A stretch of 64,000 bases of DNA from Prevotella sp. MGM1 (GTDB taxonomy: Bacteria > Bacteroidota > Bacteroidia > Bacteroidales > Bacteroidaceae). The DNA lies in assembly GCF_002933775.1 (NCBI RefSeq), contig NZ_BEWV01000095.1, positions 1 through 64,000 on the forward strand. Reading direction: 5' to 3'. The position numbers and the translations under genes were made by a program. Each line of letters starts with the position of its first letter. Position 1 is the first letter of the stretch. Under the pieces are notes generated by a model. That model saw nothing but the letters and a program-made list of their open reading frames with translations. It had not been told where the DNA came from and made no database searches. Shown piece after piece: positions 17,295-26,068 of the stretch.

Positions 17295-18262
17295 TCTTCG
17301 ATGGTGTTTTGCTGTTTTTTACTCTCGGCTTTTTCCTTGAAGAATGTTTCCGTGGAGCCGTAAGCATAGTATAGAGGGAACAGCACGGACATGCGGATAT
17401 ATGTCTGCATGAAACCGGCGATGAAAAAAGTGGCTGCCGTGAGTACCGGCATATAGTCGGGCATACCTAACGGGTCTCCGTATACTGTTCCGTAGATTGA
17501 TTGCGCGTTTGCGGTTGCCAGTATAATTGTGGGCAATTGTATTATAGTGCCGGCGGCTACGGTGACGCACATCGTGATAAATGCCACGGCAAGAATGAAG
17601 TGCAGTCGTCGCAACCCGGTGACATATCCGGATGTCAGTGTGTCTGCGAGTTTTACATTGTCATTGAGTATATATTTCATGAACGGAAATATGAACGGCA
17701 ACATGAATATATTTACTATGACGGCAAAAAACGACATTATGACAAGCGACTTCCATAACTCAATGGTTTCCAGCCCCATACTGTTTAGCAGGTATATGTA
17801 TGCCACCCATAGAACGGCACTGGACACAGCGCATACGATAATGATGGCGAGTGTTATTTTCAGAGTGCGTACAGCCGTACGCAAGTCGAAATAGAACCGC
17901 TTTCGTATTTTGTCTATGCTTCCGTTGGCTTTGTGTGAGCGCAGGAGCGACATCCCGCATGAATAGAAAACTATCTCTACAAGGCCTCCGGCAATGATGA
18001 GAACGGCCAGCATGGTTTGCGGCAGAAGTGTGGTTTCCATGCCGGAAACTCCTCCCCGCAGCGTGGTGACAGCCATCTCCGGGATATATATAACGCACAA
18101 TGCGCCGATGGCGGCGCAAATCAGTGAGTATACAAGTGCCGGAATCCACGAAGATTTCAGTATCGATTTGAAATTGTCGGCATACAGTCCGTATCCCGTT
18201 CTTATGCAGGAGCCAGCTCCGCGACGTCTCATCAGGCCGTTTTCGGCTGTGTTATTTTCCAT
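17291..18262 (-). CDS. Multi-pass membrane protein, unknown function
   Basis: 323 residues with about six hydrophobic segments (for example [111 protein letters not shown]). The cytoplasmic N-terminus is basic and the C-terminus is charged. No transport motif is recognised. It is coupled to hisB by an ATGA overlap, which is common for unrelated genes and does not prove a role in histidine metabolism. Confidence 0.75.
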   Translation of the reverse strand: MENNTAENGLMRRRGAGSCIRTGYGLYADNFKSILKSSWIPALVYSLICAAIGALCVIYIPEMAVTTLRGGVSGMETTLLPQTMLAVLIIAGGLVEIVFYSCGMSLLRSHKANGSIDKIRKRFYFDLRTAVRTLKITLAIIIVCAVSSAVLWVAYIYLLNSMGLETIELWKSLVIMSFFAVIVNIFMLPFIFPFMKYILNDNVKLADTLTSGYVTGLRRLHFILAVAFITMCVTVAAGTIIQLPTIILATANAQSIYGTVYGDPLGMPDYMPVLTAATFFIAGFMQTYIRMSVLFPLYYAYGSTETFFKEKAESKKQQNTIEE

Positions 18263-18291
18263 TATTTTTTCCTATTTATTCTTTTCCTATA

Positions 18292-18322
18292 TTGCAAAGG
18301 TACTTATTTTTTCGTATCTTTG
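18292..18322. promoter_or_regulatory. Overlapping divergent promoters
   Basis: Plus strand: TTG (18292-18294) and TATCTTTG (18315-18322), 20-base spacer, reading into the oxidoreductase at 18343. Minus strand: TACCTTTG (18302-18295) reads toward the membrane protein-hisB pair. The two elements overlap, so their use may be mutually exclusive. Confidence 0.6.
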
Positions 18323-18342
18323 CCACATAATTAATACTTATT

Positions 18343-19326
18343 ATGAAAATAATAAAGTGGGGATTTATAGGCTGTGGCGAGGTCACTGAAAAGAAGAGCG
18401 GACCTGCGTTTTCCGAGATAGAAGGCTCGGGGGTGGAAGCCGTGATGAGCCGTAGCAAGGAGAAGGCGCGCGGCTATGCCGAAAGGCATGGCGTAAAGAA
18501 ATGGTATACGGATCCGTTGGCGCTCATAGAAGACCCGGATGTTAATGCGATATACATAGCTACGCCTCCGTCGAGCCATGCCACATTTGCGATAATGGCG
18601 ATGAGAGCGGGCAAGCCGGTATATGTGGAAAAACCTCTTGCGGCATGTTATGATGACTGCGCGCGGGTGAACAGGGTGAGCGAGCAGACGGGAGTGCCAT
18701 GTTTTGTGGCATATTACAGGCGCTATCTGCCGTATTTTAAGAAAGTGAAAGAGATTATCGACAGCGGGACGATTGGCAAGGTGATAAACGTACAGGTACG
18801 TTTTGCCGTTCCGCCGCGCGATTTGGACTATACGGGTGGTGACTGTCTTCCGTGGCGCTTGCAGCCCGACATTGCGGGAGGCGGATATTTCTATGACCTG
18901 GCATCGCATCAGCTTGATATGTTGCAGCACATATTCGGAGTGATAACAGAGGCATCGGGTATATGCGCCAACCGTGGAGGACTGTATGAGGCGGAAGACT
19001 CTGTGAGCGCGTGTTTCCGTTTTGAGAACGGACTTCCGGGTAGCGGTTCATGGTGTTTTGTGGCGCATGAGTCGGCGCGGGAGGACAGGATCGAGGTTAT
19101 AGGAGATGTGGGACAGGTGAGTTTTTCCGTGTTCAATTATGATCCGATATCGCTGTACACCTCGACAGGATTGCAGAGCATAACCGTCCCCAATCCGCCT
19201 TATGTTCAGTTTCCGCTGATAAAGAATGTGGTGGAGCATCTTCAAGGGATGGGTGTATGTACATGTACTGCAGTGTCCGCCACTCCGGTGAATTGGGCGA
19301 TGGACAGAATTCTGGGTAAGATATAG
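18343..19326 (+). CDS. Gfo/Idh/MocA-family oxidoreductase
   Basis: 327 residues. The N-terminal Rossmann segment WGFIGCGEVTEKKSGPAF is followed by AVMSRS, YIATPPSSHATF and the family motif VEKPLAA (about 92-98), then a C-terminal alpha/beta substrate domain. It should be an NAD(P)-dependent sugar or cyclitol dehydrogenase; the substrate cannot be read. It is first in a plus-strand run with a DUF4421, a DUF1460 and a DUF1232 gene that ends at a strong terminator at 21702-21740. Confidence 0.88.
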   Translation: MKIIKWGFIGCGEVTEKKSGPAFSEIEGSGVEAVMSRSKEKARGYAERHGVKKWYTDPLALIEDPDVNAIYIATPPSSHATFAIMAMRAGKPVYVEKPLAACYDDCARVNRVSEQTGVPCFVAYYRRYLPYFKKVKEIIDSGTIGKVINVQVRFAVPPRDLDYTGGDCLPWRLQPDIAGGGYFYDLASHQLDMLQHIFGVITEASGICANRGGLYEAEDSVSACFRFENGLPGSGSWCFVAHESAREDRIEVIGDVGQVSFSVFNYDPISLYTSTGLQSITVPNPPYVQFPLIKNVVEHLQGMGVCTCTAVSATPVNWAMDRILGKI

Positions 19327-19332
19327 GGCGGT

Positions 19333-20412
19333 GTGATGAGGTTCGTATTGTGTCTCGTTGTCTGCTGTTCCATGTTGCTTGTCAATGCTGATGATGCTTT
19401 TGCCGGCAGAAGACGTGAGATGAGTAAGCTACGCAAGACGATAAGGGGACTGAGTTCTATCGACACGAACTATATAGAGCCCCAGCATTATAACTATACC
19501 ATAATGCTGCAATCCACTTACAACTATGACCTCTATCAGATAAGGAGCAACAACGGACATGAAATGACATTCTCGCCGGATATGACCATGAGGTTGGGAC
19601 CGTATTTCGGCTGGAGATGGTTCTTTCTCGGTTATACGTTTGACTTGAAAAACATATCATTCGGTGGCGACAAACAGAAGCGTGAACTGGATTTCAGCAT
19701 ATACAGTTCGAAAATAGGCATAGATTTGTTTTACCGGCGCACGGGCAGTGACTATAAGATAAGGAGCGTAAATCTCGGTGAGGATATAGATGAGAGCCGG
19801 CTCAACGGTGTGCCTTTCGATGGAATCAGTGTCGGAATTACTGGAGCAAGCCTGTATTACATCTTCAATTATAGGCGTTTCTCGTATCCGGCGGCATTCT
19901 CGCAGAGTACGTGCCAGAAGTTGAGTTGCGGGTCATGGATGGCCGGAGTTGGATATACGCGCAATGACATGAAACTCGATAATGATAAGTTGCAGGAGGT
20001 GGTGGACAGTCATTGTGAGCCGAGTCCGGTGAAAATAGACAGCGGGCTGATGTTCAACAGTGTCAAATACTACAATGTGAATGTCTCTTGCGGATATGCC
20101 TATAACTGGGTTTTCGCAAAAAACTGGCTTTTCTGTGCCAGTGGAGCCGTGGCGGCGGCATACAAGCATTCCGATGGCGACACTAAAGACGGAGTTGGCA
20201 GAGGATTTGATTTCGACAATATAAACATTGACGGAATAGGACGTTTCGGAGTCGTGTACAACAACACACGGTTTTATGCCGGGTCAAGCCTTATAGTAAG
20301 GACGAATAACTACCATAAATCCAGGTTTTCGTCGAATGAGGTATTCGGTAATTTTAATATATACGTAGGATATAATTTCGGTAAAAAATTACATTACAGA
20401 AAGAAGGAATAA
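19333..20412 (+). CDS. DUF4421 outer-membrane-type protein
   Basis: 359 residues with a signal peptide (CLVVCCSMLLVNADDAFAG). The mature part starts with SSIDTNYIEPQHYNYTIMLQ and alternates amphipathic strands rich in Tyr and Phe to a C-terminus YVGYNFGKKLHYRKKE, as expected for a beta-barrel or barrel-like outer-membrane protein. The pattern matches the DUF4421 family of Bacteroidota, function unknown. It starts 6 bases after the oxidoreductase stop. ATG 19336 is an equal start choice. Confidence 0.75.
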   Translation: MMRFVLCLVVCCSMLLVNADDAFAGRRREMSKLRKTIRGLSSIDTNYIEPQHYNYTIMLQSTYNYDLYQIRSNNGHEMTFSPDMTMRLGPYFGWRWFFLGYTFDLKNISFGGDKQKRELDFSIYSSKIGIDLFYRRTGSDYKIRSVNLGEDIDESRLNGVPFDGISVGITGASLYYIFNYRRFSYPAAFSQSTCQKLSCGSWMAGVGYTRNDMKLDNDKLQEVVDSHCEPSPVKIDSGLMFNSVKYYNVNVSCGYAYNWVFAKNWLFCASGAVAAAYKHSDGDTKDGVGRGFDFDNINIDGIGRFGVVYNNTRFYAGSSLIVRTNNYHKSRFSSNEVFGNFNIYVGYNFGKKLHYRKKE

Positions 20413-20419
20413 TTAAGGG

Positions 20420-21283
20420 ATGAGACTTTTATCGACAATATTGGCAATAATGATGAGCGTTGTGGCATCGGCGCAAAGATGCCATTATCTGCCTGAGGAC
20501 AGCGTCTTCATAACGAGGCTGCTTGACAGTGCGCGTACACTTGACGGTTCGGAATGCAAGGAATTGTTTTTCGCCGGAAAGTTTCTCGGCCGACCTTATG
20601 TTGCCCGCACGCTTGAAGTCTTTGATGACGAGCGTCTGGTGATAAACACAAGGCAGCTTGACTGCACTACACTTGTGGAGAATGTGGCTGCGCTCACGAT
20701 GTGCGCTAATGTCGGTAAACTAACGTTCTCAGACTTTAGGAAAGCGTTGATGACGCTAAGGTACAGGGGAGGAGTGATGAATGGTTACACATCGAGACTG
20801 CATTATTTCAGCGATTGGATAGAGGATAAAACCAGGATGGGTATTGTGAGGGAGATACAGGAACCGAATCCGCCTTTCACGGCGCTTCAGCGGCTGAGCG
20901 TATACTACATGAGCGGTCATCCAAAAGCGTATAAGGCATTGGCGGCAGACGCCAAACTGGTGCCGGTAATAAGGAGGCAGGAGCAGGCTTTGAACGGGAA
21001 GACATACAGGTATATTCCCAAGGCAGCGGTAAGGAACGACGAATTGATGCGAAAAGCAGTCAAAGACGGAGACATCATAGCCATTACCTGCAACAAGAAA
21101 GGGCTTGATATAGCCCATCTCGGTTATGCGGTGTGGCATCACGACGGGCTGCATCTGCTCAATGCGTCGATGATTCATCGTAAAGTGGTGAAAGAGCCGA
21201 TGACTCTTCGTGAGTATCTTGGCAAGCATCCGAGTCATACAGGAATCAGAATAATAAGAATAAACAGTAAAACAATAAAATAA
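20420..21283 (+). CDS. DUF1460 domain protein (amidase-like, exported)
   Basis: 287 residues with a short signal peptide (LLSTILAIMMSVVASAQ). The segment QLDCTTLVENVAAL holds the putative catalytic Cys of the DUF1460 family, which has an NlpC/P60-like amidase fold. A later block GDIIAITCNKKGLDIAHLGYAVWH supplies a candidate catalytic His. A cell-wall peptide amidase role is plausible from the family. It lies 7 bases after the DUF4421 gene in the same operon. Confidence 0.8.
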   Translation: MRLLSTILAIMMSVVASAQRCHYLPEDSVFITRLLDSARTLDGSECKELFFAGKFLGRPYVARTLEVFDDERLVINTRQLDCTTLVENVAALTMCANVGKLTFSDFRKALMTLRYRGGVMNGYTSRLHYFSDWIEDKTRMGIVREIQEPNPPFTALQRLSVYYMSGHPKAYKALAADAKLVPVIRRQEQALNGKTYRYIPKAAVRNDELMRKAVKDGDIIAITCNKKGLDIAHLGYAVWHHDGLHLLNASMIHRKVVKEPMTLREYLGKHPSHTGIRIIRINSKTIK

Positions 21284-21291
21284 TAAAGACT

Positions 21292-21678
21292 ATGGAACTA
21301 CCTGATTTTATGAGTTATGCCGGTAAATTCTCGGCAAATGATTTTGTGGATAAGGTGTCAAGTATAGCCAAACGGGCCGGTGCGAAACTGGTCTATGCGG
21401 CATTGATACTGTATTATACATTACAGAGTGACAAGGTGTCTAAAAAGGATAAGGCCATGATAATAGGAGCGCTGGGCTATATGATCAGTCCGCTTGACGT
21501 TATTCCCGATGCTATTCCTATCGTGGGTCTTACTGACGACCTTACCGTTCTGATATATGTATTGAAAAAAGTGTGGATGGACGTTGAGCCTGAAATAAAA
21601 GAGAAGGCCAAGGACAGATTGTCGAAATGGTTTGACGAAGATGAAATATCGGAGATCAACGACCTTTTTAAGGAATGA
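21292..21678 (+). CDS. DUF1232 (YkvA-like) membrane protein
   Basis: 128 residues. The core segment IIGALGYMISPLDVIPDAIP followed by GLTDDL is the DUF1232/YkvA signature, with a hydrophobic hairpin before it (LVYAALILYYTLQ). The C-terminus is charged (SKWFDEDEISEINDLFKE). Function unknown; probably a small inner-membrane protein. Last gene of the operon, 8 bases after the DUF1460 gene. Confidence 0.85.
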   Translation: MELPDFMSYAGKFSANDFVDKVSSIAKRAGAKLVYAALILYYTLQSDKVSKKDKAMIIGALGYMISPLDVIPDAIPIVGLTDDLTVLIYVLKKVWMDVEPEIKEKAKDRLSKWFDEDEISEINDLFKE

Positions 21679-21701
21679 AACTTTCGACGATTGGGTGTTT
21701 A

Positions 21702-21740
21702 CTAAAAACGGCTGACAGTTAATCTGTCAGCCGTTTTTAG
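21702..21740. terminator. Bidirectional intrinsic terminator
   Basis: A perfect 17-bp stem: CTAAAAACGGCTGACAG (21702-21718) and its complement (21724-21740), loop TTAAT. The A-tract and T-tract are part of the stem, so it can end transcription of the plus-strand operon and also read-through from tRNA-Cys on the minus strand. Confidence 0.85.
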
Positions 21741-21744
21741 TGTG

Positions 21745-21815
21745 AGGTACCTAGCAGAGTCGAACTGCTCTACACGGTTTTGCAGACCGTTACCTAACCG
21801 ATCGGCCAAGGTACC
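21745..21815 (-). tRNA. tRNA-Cys (GCA)
   Basis: On the minus strand the 71-nt sequence starts GGTACCTTGGCCGATC and ends CTGCTAGGTACCT. The acceptor stem is GGTACCT/AGGTACC with discriminator U, the anticodon loop reads CTGCAAA (anticodon GCA), and the T loop is TTCGACT. CCA is not encoded. A 7-bp acceptor stem and U73 are typical of tRNA-Cys. Confidence 0.95.
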
Positions 21816-21852
21816 ATTTCTTATTTGCGGTTGCAAAGGTAATGTTTTAATT

Positions 21853-22071
21853 TTATTCCGCCAAATTTTTCTTGCCTTTTTTATTGAAACAGGCGGGTTT
21901 CTTGGTTTTTAAAGAACTTTTTTCGCGTTTTACTTTCATCATTTGCTCTTTTATTTCACAACCGGTACACCCATAGCAAGGATTTCCTGCTTTTTTGAAA
22001 GCCTTGTAAATGCGTATTGCCGAGTATATCACTGCGATTGCGGTAATTGTCAGTGCTATGATGATTTGCAT
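21853..22071 (-). CDS. Small Cys-rich membrane protein (FeoB-associated type)
   Basis: 72 residues: one N-terminal membrane helix (IIIALTITAIAVIYSAI), then a cysteine cluster CYGCTGCEIK and a basic tail with another Cys. This is the layout of FeoB-associated Cys-rich membrane proteins, but no feoB or feoA gene is in the window. It ends near tRNA-Cys and lies 14 bases after the lipid kinase gene on the same strand. Function unknown; metal-related only by family. Confidence 0.7.
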   Translation of the reverse strand: MQIIIALTITAIAVIYSAIRIYKAFKKAGNPCYGCTGCEIKEQMMKVKREKSSLKTKKPACFNKKGKKNLAE

Positions 22072-22085
22072 GGTGGTGGGTTATG

Positions 22086-23123
22086 TCACATTTGAGTGAG
22101 TTTGCGGAACAGGTTCTTGTTTATGGCTTGTATTCGTCGGCCTTGTTTCTCGATGTCTTCCCTCACATTATTAATATTACTGTAAAGTCCCGAAAAAGCA
22201 TTCAAGAAGAAATTCGGTTGGCATGTATCTTCCGTTATGTCAGGATTTATAACGATTTTTATTCCTTTTTCTTCTATGTGTACGTCAATGTCGCTTCCTG
22301 TCATTATAGGGTCTCCGTCGTAATGTATGGCTCCGGGTTTGCTTCGGTGAATATGTATCCTTTTTGCCCTGAAAGTCTTTATCTTGGAGTTTTTGTTGAG
22401 CGTTTTGTTGAGCAGGTCAAGGCTTATTTGCGGTGCGTCGAACACATCGAATGGTTCCATTATTATAACGTCCATCAATCCGTCTGTCATTGTCGCTTTC
22501 GGAGCTATATACGCATTGTTGCCGTATTGTGATGCGTTTGCGCATGCGATGAGGAACGCTTTATACTTCTTCGCTCCTGTCTCGTCTTCCACTTCGTATG
22601 TCTCAGGCTTGTATTTGAGTCCTTCTTTCAGTACATTCTCAACATAAGTGATAGGCCCTCGTTTGCCGGCCTCGGCAAATTTAAGGCTTATGAAAGCATC
22701 AAATCCCATTCCGCATGTACAGAAAAACGGCATGTCATTGATTATTCCGTAGTCGAGCGGCTCTATTTTGCATCTGTTTATGATTCCGATGGCCTTGCGT
22801 ATATCCATTGGTATGCACAGATGGCGGGCCAATCCGTTGCCGGAGCCGCACGGTATGATGCCGAGAGCTGTGTCGGAGTGGGCCAGTGAGCGTGCCACTT
22901 CATTGACAGTGCCGTCGCCCCCTACGGCCACGACCACGTCAATGTTTTCCGCTACACATTCACGGGCAATCTCAGCGGCATGTCCGGCATATTCGGTGAG
23001 ACGTATTTGACAGTCGAATATATCTTTGTCGAGCGTCTCATCGATAATCCCGGGTATATCTTCTTTGCCATGGGAGCCAGATACCGGATTTAATATGAAT
23101 ACAATGCTTTTCTTATCAGTCAT
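22086..23123 (-). CDS. Diacylglycerol kinase-family lipid kinase
   Basis: 345 residues from ATG 23123. It starts with SIVFILNPVSGSHGK, has VVAVGGDGTVNEVARSL (GGDGT nucleotide site), GIIPCGSGNGLARHL and a C-terminal HYDGDPIMTG block, all diagnostic of the DagK/YegS/sphingosine-kinase fold. The open frame extends to 23306, but the region 23131-23138 looks like a promoter box (TATTTTTG, minus strand). It is divergent from serine palmitoyltransferase; a substrate among sphingolipid bases or ceramides is possible but not shown. Confidence 0.88.
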   Translation of the reverse strand: MTDKKSIVFILNPVSGSHGKEDIPGIIDETLDKDIFDCQIRLTEYAGHAAEIARECVAENIDVVVAVGGDGTVNEVARSLAHSDTALGIIPCGSGNGLARHLCIPMDIRKAIGIINRCKIEPLDYGIINDMPFFCTCGMGFDAFISLKFAEAGKRGPITYVENVLKEGLKYKPETYEVEDETGAKKYKAFLIACANASQYGNNAYIAPKATMTDGLMDVIIMEPFDVFDAPQISLDLLNKTLNKNSKIKTFRAKRIHIHRSKPGAIHYDGDPIMTGSDIDVHIEEKGIKIVINPDITEDTCQPNFFLNAFSGLYSNINNVREDIEKQGRRIQAINKNLFRKLTQM

Positions 23124-23217
23124 ACGGATGCAAAAATACAAAAAACGTTTATAACTATAATCAACGTATAACCAAAAAAGGAGAAAAGTTACATTTATTA
23201 CGAAAAAATTACACAGA

Positions 23218-23240
23218 TTGATAAAAAATGTGTATCTTTG
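23218..23240 (+). promoter_or_regulatory. Promoter of the serine palmitoyltransferase gene
   Basis: TTG (23218-23220) and TATCTTTG (23233-23240) with following GCAGCC fit the Bacteroidota promoter, though the spacer is only 12 bases, so the upstream element may be another T-rich stretch. The ATG at 23281 follows about 35 bases after the expected start site. Confidence 0.5.
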
Positions 23241-23280
23241 CAGCCTGTAAAAATACAAACGATTACCTGTTAGTTTAAAA

Positions 23281-24468
23281 ATGGGACAATTACAAGAAAG
23301 ATACAAGAGTTACCGCGAGCCTCAGAAATTTATGGAGGCTGACGTATATCCTTATTTCCGTGCTATCACAAGCAAGCAAGGCACCGAAGTTAAAATGGGA
23401 GGACACAATGTGTTGATGTTCGGTTCGAATGCCTATACGGGTCTTACCGGTGACGAGCGTGTGATAAAAGCGGCTAAAGACGCTCTTGATAAATACGGTT
23501 CCGGTTGTGCCGGCAGCCGTTTTTTGAACGGAACGCTTGATCTTCATGTACAGTTGGAGAAAGAGTTGGCCGAGTTTGAGGGTAAAGATGATGCCCTTTG
23601 TTTTTCCACAGGATTTTCTGTTAATGCAGGAGTGATTGCCATGGTTGTAGGTCGTGGCGACTACATTATTTGCGATGATCGTGACCATGCGAGTATAATT
23701 GACGGCCGCAGATTGTCTTTTGCCAAGCAGTTGCATTACAAGCACAATGATATGGAAGACTTGGAGAATCTTCTTAAATCATTGCCTCATGAGGCTGTAA
23801 AGCTCATTGTCGTAGACGGGGTGTTCTCAATGGAGGGTGATTTGTGTAAACTGCCGGAAATCGTGGAACTTAAACATAAGTACAATTGTTCCATTATGGT
23901 GGATGAGGCTCACGGCCTTGGTGTCTTCGGACGTAACGGTCGTGGCGTTTGCGACCATTTCGGACTTACGGATGAGGTTGATCTCATAATGGGAACATTC
24001 TCCAAGTCACTTGCAAGTATCGGAGGATTTATAGCCGGTGACAGTGATACTATTAACTATTTGCGTCATACTTGCCGCACATATATATTCAGTGCCTCAA
24101 ATGCCCCGGCAGCCACGGCGGCCGCAATGGAAGCACTGCATATCCTTAAGAGTGAGCCTGAGCGTATCGAGGATTTATGGAAAGTAACACGATATGCACT
24201 GCGTCGTTTCCGTGAAGAGGGCTTTGAGATCGGTGAGACAGAGAGTCCTATCATCCCGTTGTATGTACATGATGTGGAAAAGACATTCCTGATTACCAAA
24301 CTTGCGTATGACGCAGGAGTGTTCATCAATCCGGTAATACCTCCGGCATGCGCTCCGCAAGACACTCTTGTGCGGTTTGCATTGATGGCAACACATACCG
24401 AGGAACAGGTTGAGCGTGGTATACAGATGCTCAAAAAGATATTTGTGGAACAAGGAATAATAAAATAA
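23281..24468 (+). CDS. spt: Serine palmitoyltransferase-like alpha-oxoamine synthase
   Basis: 395 residues of the alpha-oxoamine synthase family: FGSNAYTGLTG, YGSGCAGSRFLNGTLDLH (69-89), His136 in DRDHASIIDG, Asp208 in VDEAHGLGVFG and the PLP lysine in GTFSKSLASIGG (Lys242). The family joins amino acids to acyl-CoA; Bacteroidales enzymes of this type make the sphingolipid base from serine and palmitoyl-CoA. Glycine C-acetyltransferase and 8-amino-7-oxononanoate synthase are close relatives and cannot be wholly excluded. The divergent lipid kinase supports a lipid role. Confidence 0.85.
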   Translation: MGQLQERYKSYREPQKFMEADVYPYFRAITSKQGTEVKMGGHNVLMFGSNAYTGLTGDERVIKAAKDALDKYGSGCAGSRFLNGTLDLHVQLEKELAEFEGKDDALCFSTGFSVNAGVIAMVVGRGDYIICDDRDHASIIDGRRLSFAKQLHYKHNDMEDLENLLKSLPHEAVKLIVVDGVFSMEGDLCKLPEIVELKHKYNCSIMVDEAHGLGVFGRNGRGVCDHFGLTDEVDLIMGTFSKSLASIGGFIAGDSDTINYLRHTCRTYIFSASNAPAATAAAMEALHILKSEPERIEDLWKVTRYALRRFREEGFEIGETESPIIPLYVHDVEKTFLITKLAYDAGVFINPVIPPACAPQDTLVRFALMATHTEEQVERGIQMLKKIFVEQGIIK

Positions 24469-24480
24469 TTATTCAAAAAC

Positions 24481-24511
24481 TTGCATGGCTCGGTGAAAAT
24501 TGTTAACTTTG
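24481..24511 (+). promoter_or_regulatory. Promoter of tRNA-Pro
   Basis: TTG (24481-24483) and TAACTTTG (24504-24511) with a 20-base spacer, followed by GCAGCCGCAA. It places the transcript start about 35 bases before the tRNA. Confidence 0.65.
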
Positions 24512-24551
24512 CAGCCGCAAAGAGAAGATGTGTTTATCGAGTCATTTGCAG

Positions 24552-24625
24552 CGGGGTGTAGCGCAGCCCGGTAGCGCTCCTGGTTTGGGACCAGGCGGCC
24601 GCAGGTTCGAATCCTGTCGCCCCGA
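24552..24625 (+). tRNA. tRNA-Pro (TGG)
   Basis: 74 nt: acceptor CGGGGTG pairs with CGCCCCG (one G-U), D-arm GCGCAGCCCGGTAGCGC, anticodon stem CCTGG/CCAGG with loop TTTGGGA (anticodon TGG), T-arm CAGGTTCGAATCCTG, discriminator A. The C1-G72 pair is typical of tRNA-Pro. CCA is not encoded. Confidence 0.96.
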
Positions 24626-24626
24626 C

Positions 24627-24657
24627 AAAAAAGAGAATCCGATGGGTTCTCTTTTTT
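24627..24657 (+). terminator. Terminator after tRNA-Pro
   Basis: AAAAAAGAGAATCC (24627-24640) pairs with GGGTTCTCTTTTTT (24644-24657) around a three-base loop GAT, with one G-U pair. The terminal T-run gives a standard intrinsic terminator two bases after the tRNA. Confidence 0.85.
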
Positions 24658-24816
24658 GTTTATTCATTTATCTGTTAGATATGCAATAGTGGCAGATGGG
24701 ATATTGGGGGTGATGGATTGCGCATAATCTATACTTTATACCTCAATGTAAAGACAGGATGATTTCTTTGTTAAGTCTAAATTTTAGGCTGCCTGAACAG
24801 GAAGATGATCCGGTTT

Positions 24817-26052
24817 TCATGGTTTGAACTCTACTTGTCTGTATCCCACCAACCGCCATGTCCGACCGCCTGTATCTTTATAATAAATATACGCCTGATA
24901 TCTGTTTTCCGTTTGATAGAAGCTGCCTTCTGTTGGAGGTATGCTTGTTGTGCCGTTGTCGTTCAGCAGAGTGTAACGGTATGAGTAATATCCTTGTTTC
25001 TGCATGATGATGGCGTTGTAGGTATTATCCGTTCCGTCGTATGTCATAGTGTAGTTATCTGTTTGCTCATCTGTCGTCCACTGGCCGTCGATCAGCAGTT
25101 TGCCTTGTGGTATAAGCGGTGATTTCAATTTGTAATGCACAAACACATAGTCGCTTGTATAGTCGTTTTCTATATTGTCGCTGTTGCGGATATAGAACGC
25201 TCCGTTGGCGTCAACGTCATAAATATAGTTTAACCGCGGCTCTGCGACAAACGGATATGCGTTATAGTAGTGTCCGTCCCACGACATTCTGTCTATACCC
25301 ATTGTGGGGTGTGATAGTGCGAGTATTTCAAACTTACGGTATTCATTGCTGGCTTCGAATATATAGCTTCGGTTATGGCTCCATTTCAGCCCTTTGTTGC
25401 TTATGAAGTTCGGTTTGATGTTTGTCTTGGCGTTGTCTCTTCTGTCGTTTTGTGTCACCACGGTATATATCTGTTCGTTGTGGTTTGTTATGTTTATGCT
25501 GCCGTAGTTTAGCGACATCGACACCTGCTGGTGGCTTCTGTTTATGTCGATATCAGTATTGGCAGACACTTCCAACCCTACGTTTACCAGCGGTTCAAGT
25601 ACCATGAACTCTGCCGTAAGTATCCTTTCTCCCTCTTCGTCATTCACCGTCAGTCTGTAGTTGCCGCTCATTTTCAGTCGGCATCGTTCGTTCGGTATTG
25701 TCAGGGTGTAGTGTGTGTACAGCACGGTTGTGTTTATCGAGTTCTGGTAGTCTTCTATCGGGTTGTCGTTAAATCCGCTCAGATAGTCGCTTTCAAAAAT
25801 CTCTTCCGAAAGGCTCCAATCCGCTTCGCAATGGTCTATGTGGTATGTGAACCGTTTGTACTCGTGCGAAAGTTCGTCAAAGCCGATGTTCAGCACGTCT
25901 CCGCTGTTCAGTCGCATTACCGGAGGAGATAGCCAGTCCTTGTTGACAACTGTCTGTAATGATTTTACGGTCGGGCTGTATATAATGTTTTTTGCCCCGG
26001 CAGTTCCGCAGAGCATAAGTATAATTACAGTGATGATATTCGGATATTTCAT
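24817..26052 (-). CDS. Type IX secretion system plug protein (DUF5103)
   Basis: 411 residues with a signal peptide (IITVIILMLCGTAGA). The mature protein begins with the SPTVKSLQTVVNKDWLSPPV region, has FTYHIDHCEADWSLSEEIF and SDYLSGFNDNPIEDYQNSIN, then beta-sandwich repeats, as in the DUF5103 family annotated as the T9SS plug domain protein. In T9SS such a protein closes the translocon channel. No other T9SS genes lie here. It follows the aspartic protease gene by 16 bases on the same strand. Confidence 0.82.
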   Translation of the reverse strand: MKYPNIITVIILMLCGTAGAKNIIYSPTVKSLQTVVNKDWLSPPVMRLNSGDVLNIGFDELSHEYKRFTYHIDHCEADWSLSEEIFESDYLSGFNDNPIEDYQNSINTTVLYTHYTLTIPNERCRLKMSGNYRLTVNDEEGERILTAEFMVLEPLVNVGLEVSANTDIDINRSHQQVSMSLNYGSINITNHNEQIYTVVTQNDRRDNAKTNIKPNFISNKGLKWSHNRSYIFEASNEYRKFEILALSHPTMGIDRMSWDGHYYNAYPFVAEPRLNYIYDVDANGAFYIRNSDNIENDYTSDYVFVHYKLKSPLIPQGKLLIDGQWTTDEQTDNYTMTYDGTDNTYNAIIMQKQGYYSYRYTLLNDNGTTSIPPTEGSFYQTENRYQAYIYYKDTGGRTWRLVGYRQVEFKP

Positions 26053-26068
26053 TTTAGGAATTCGGATG

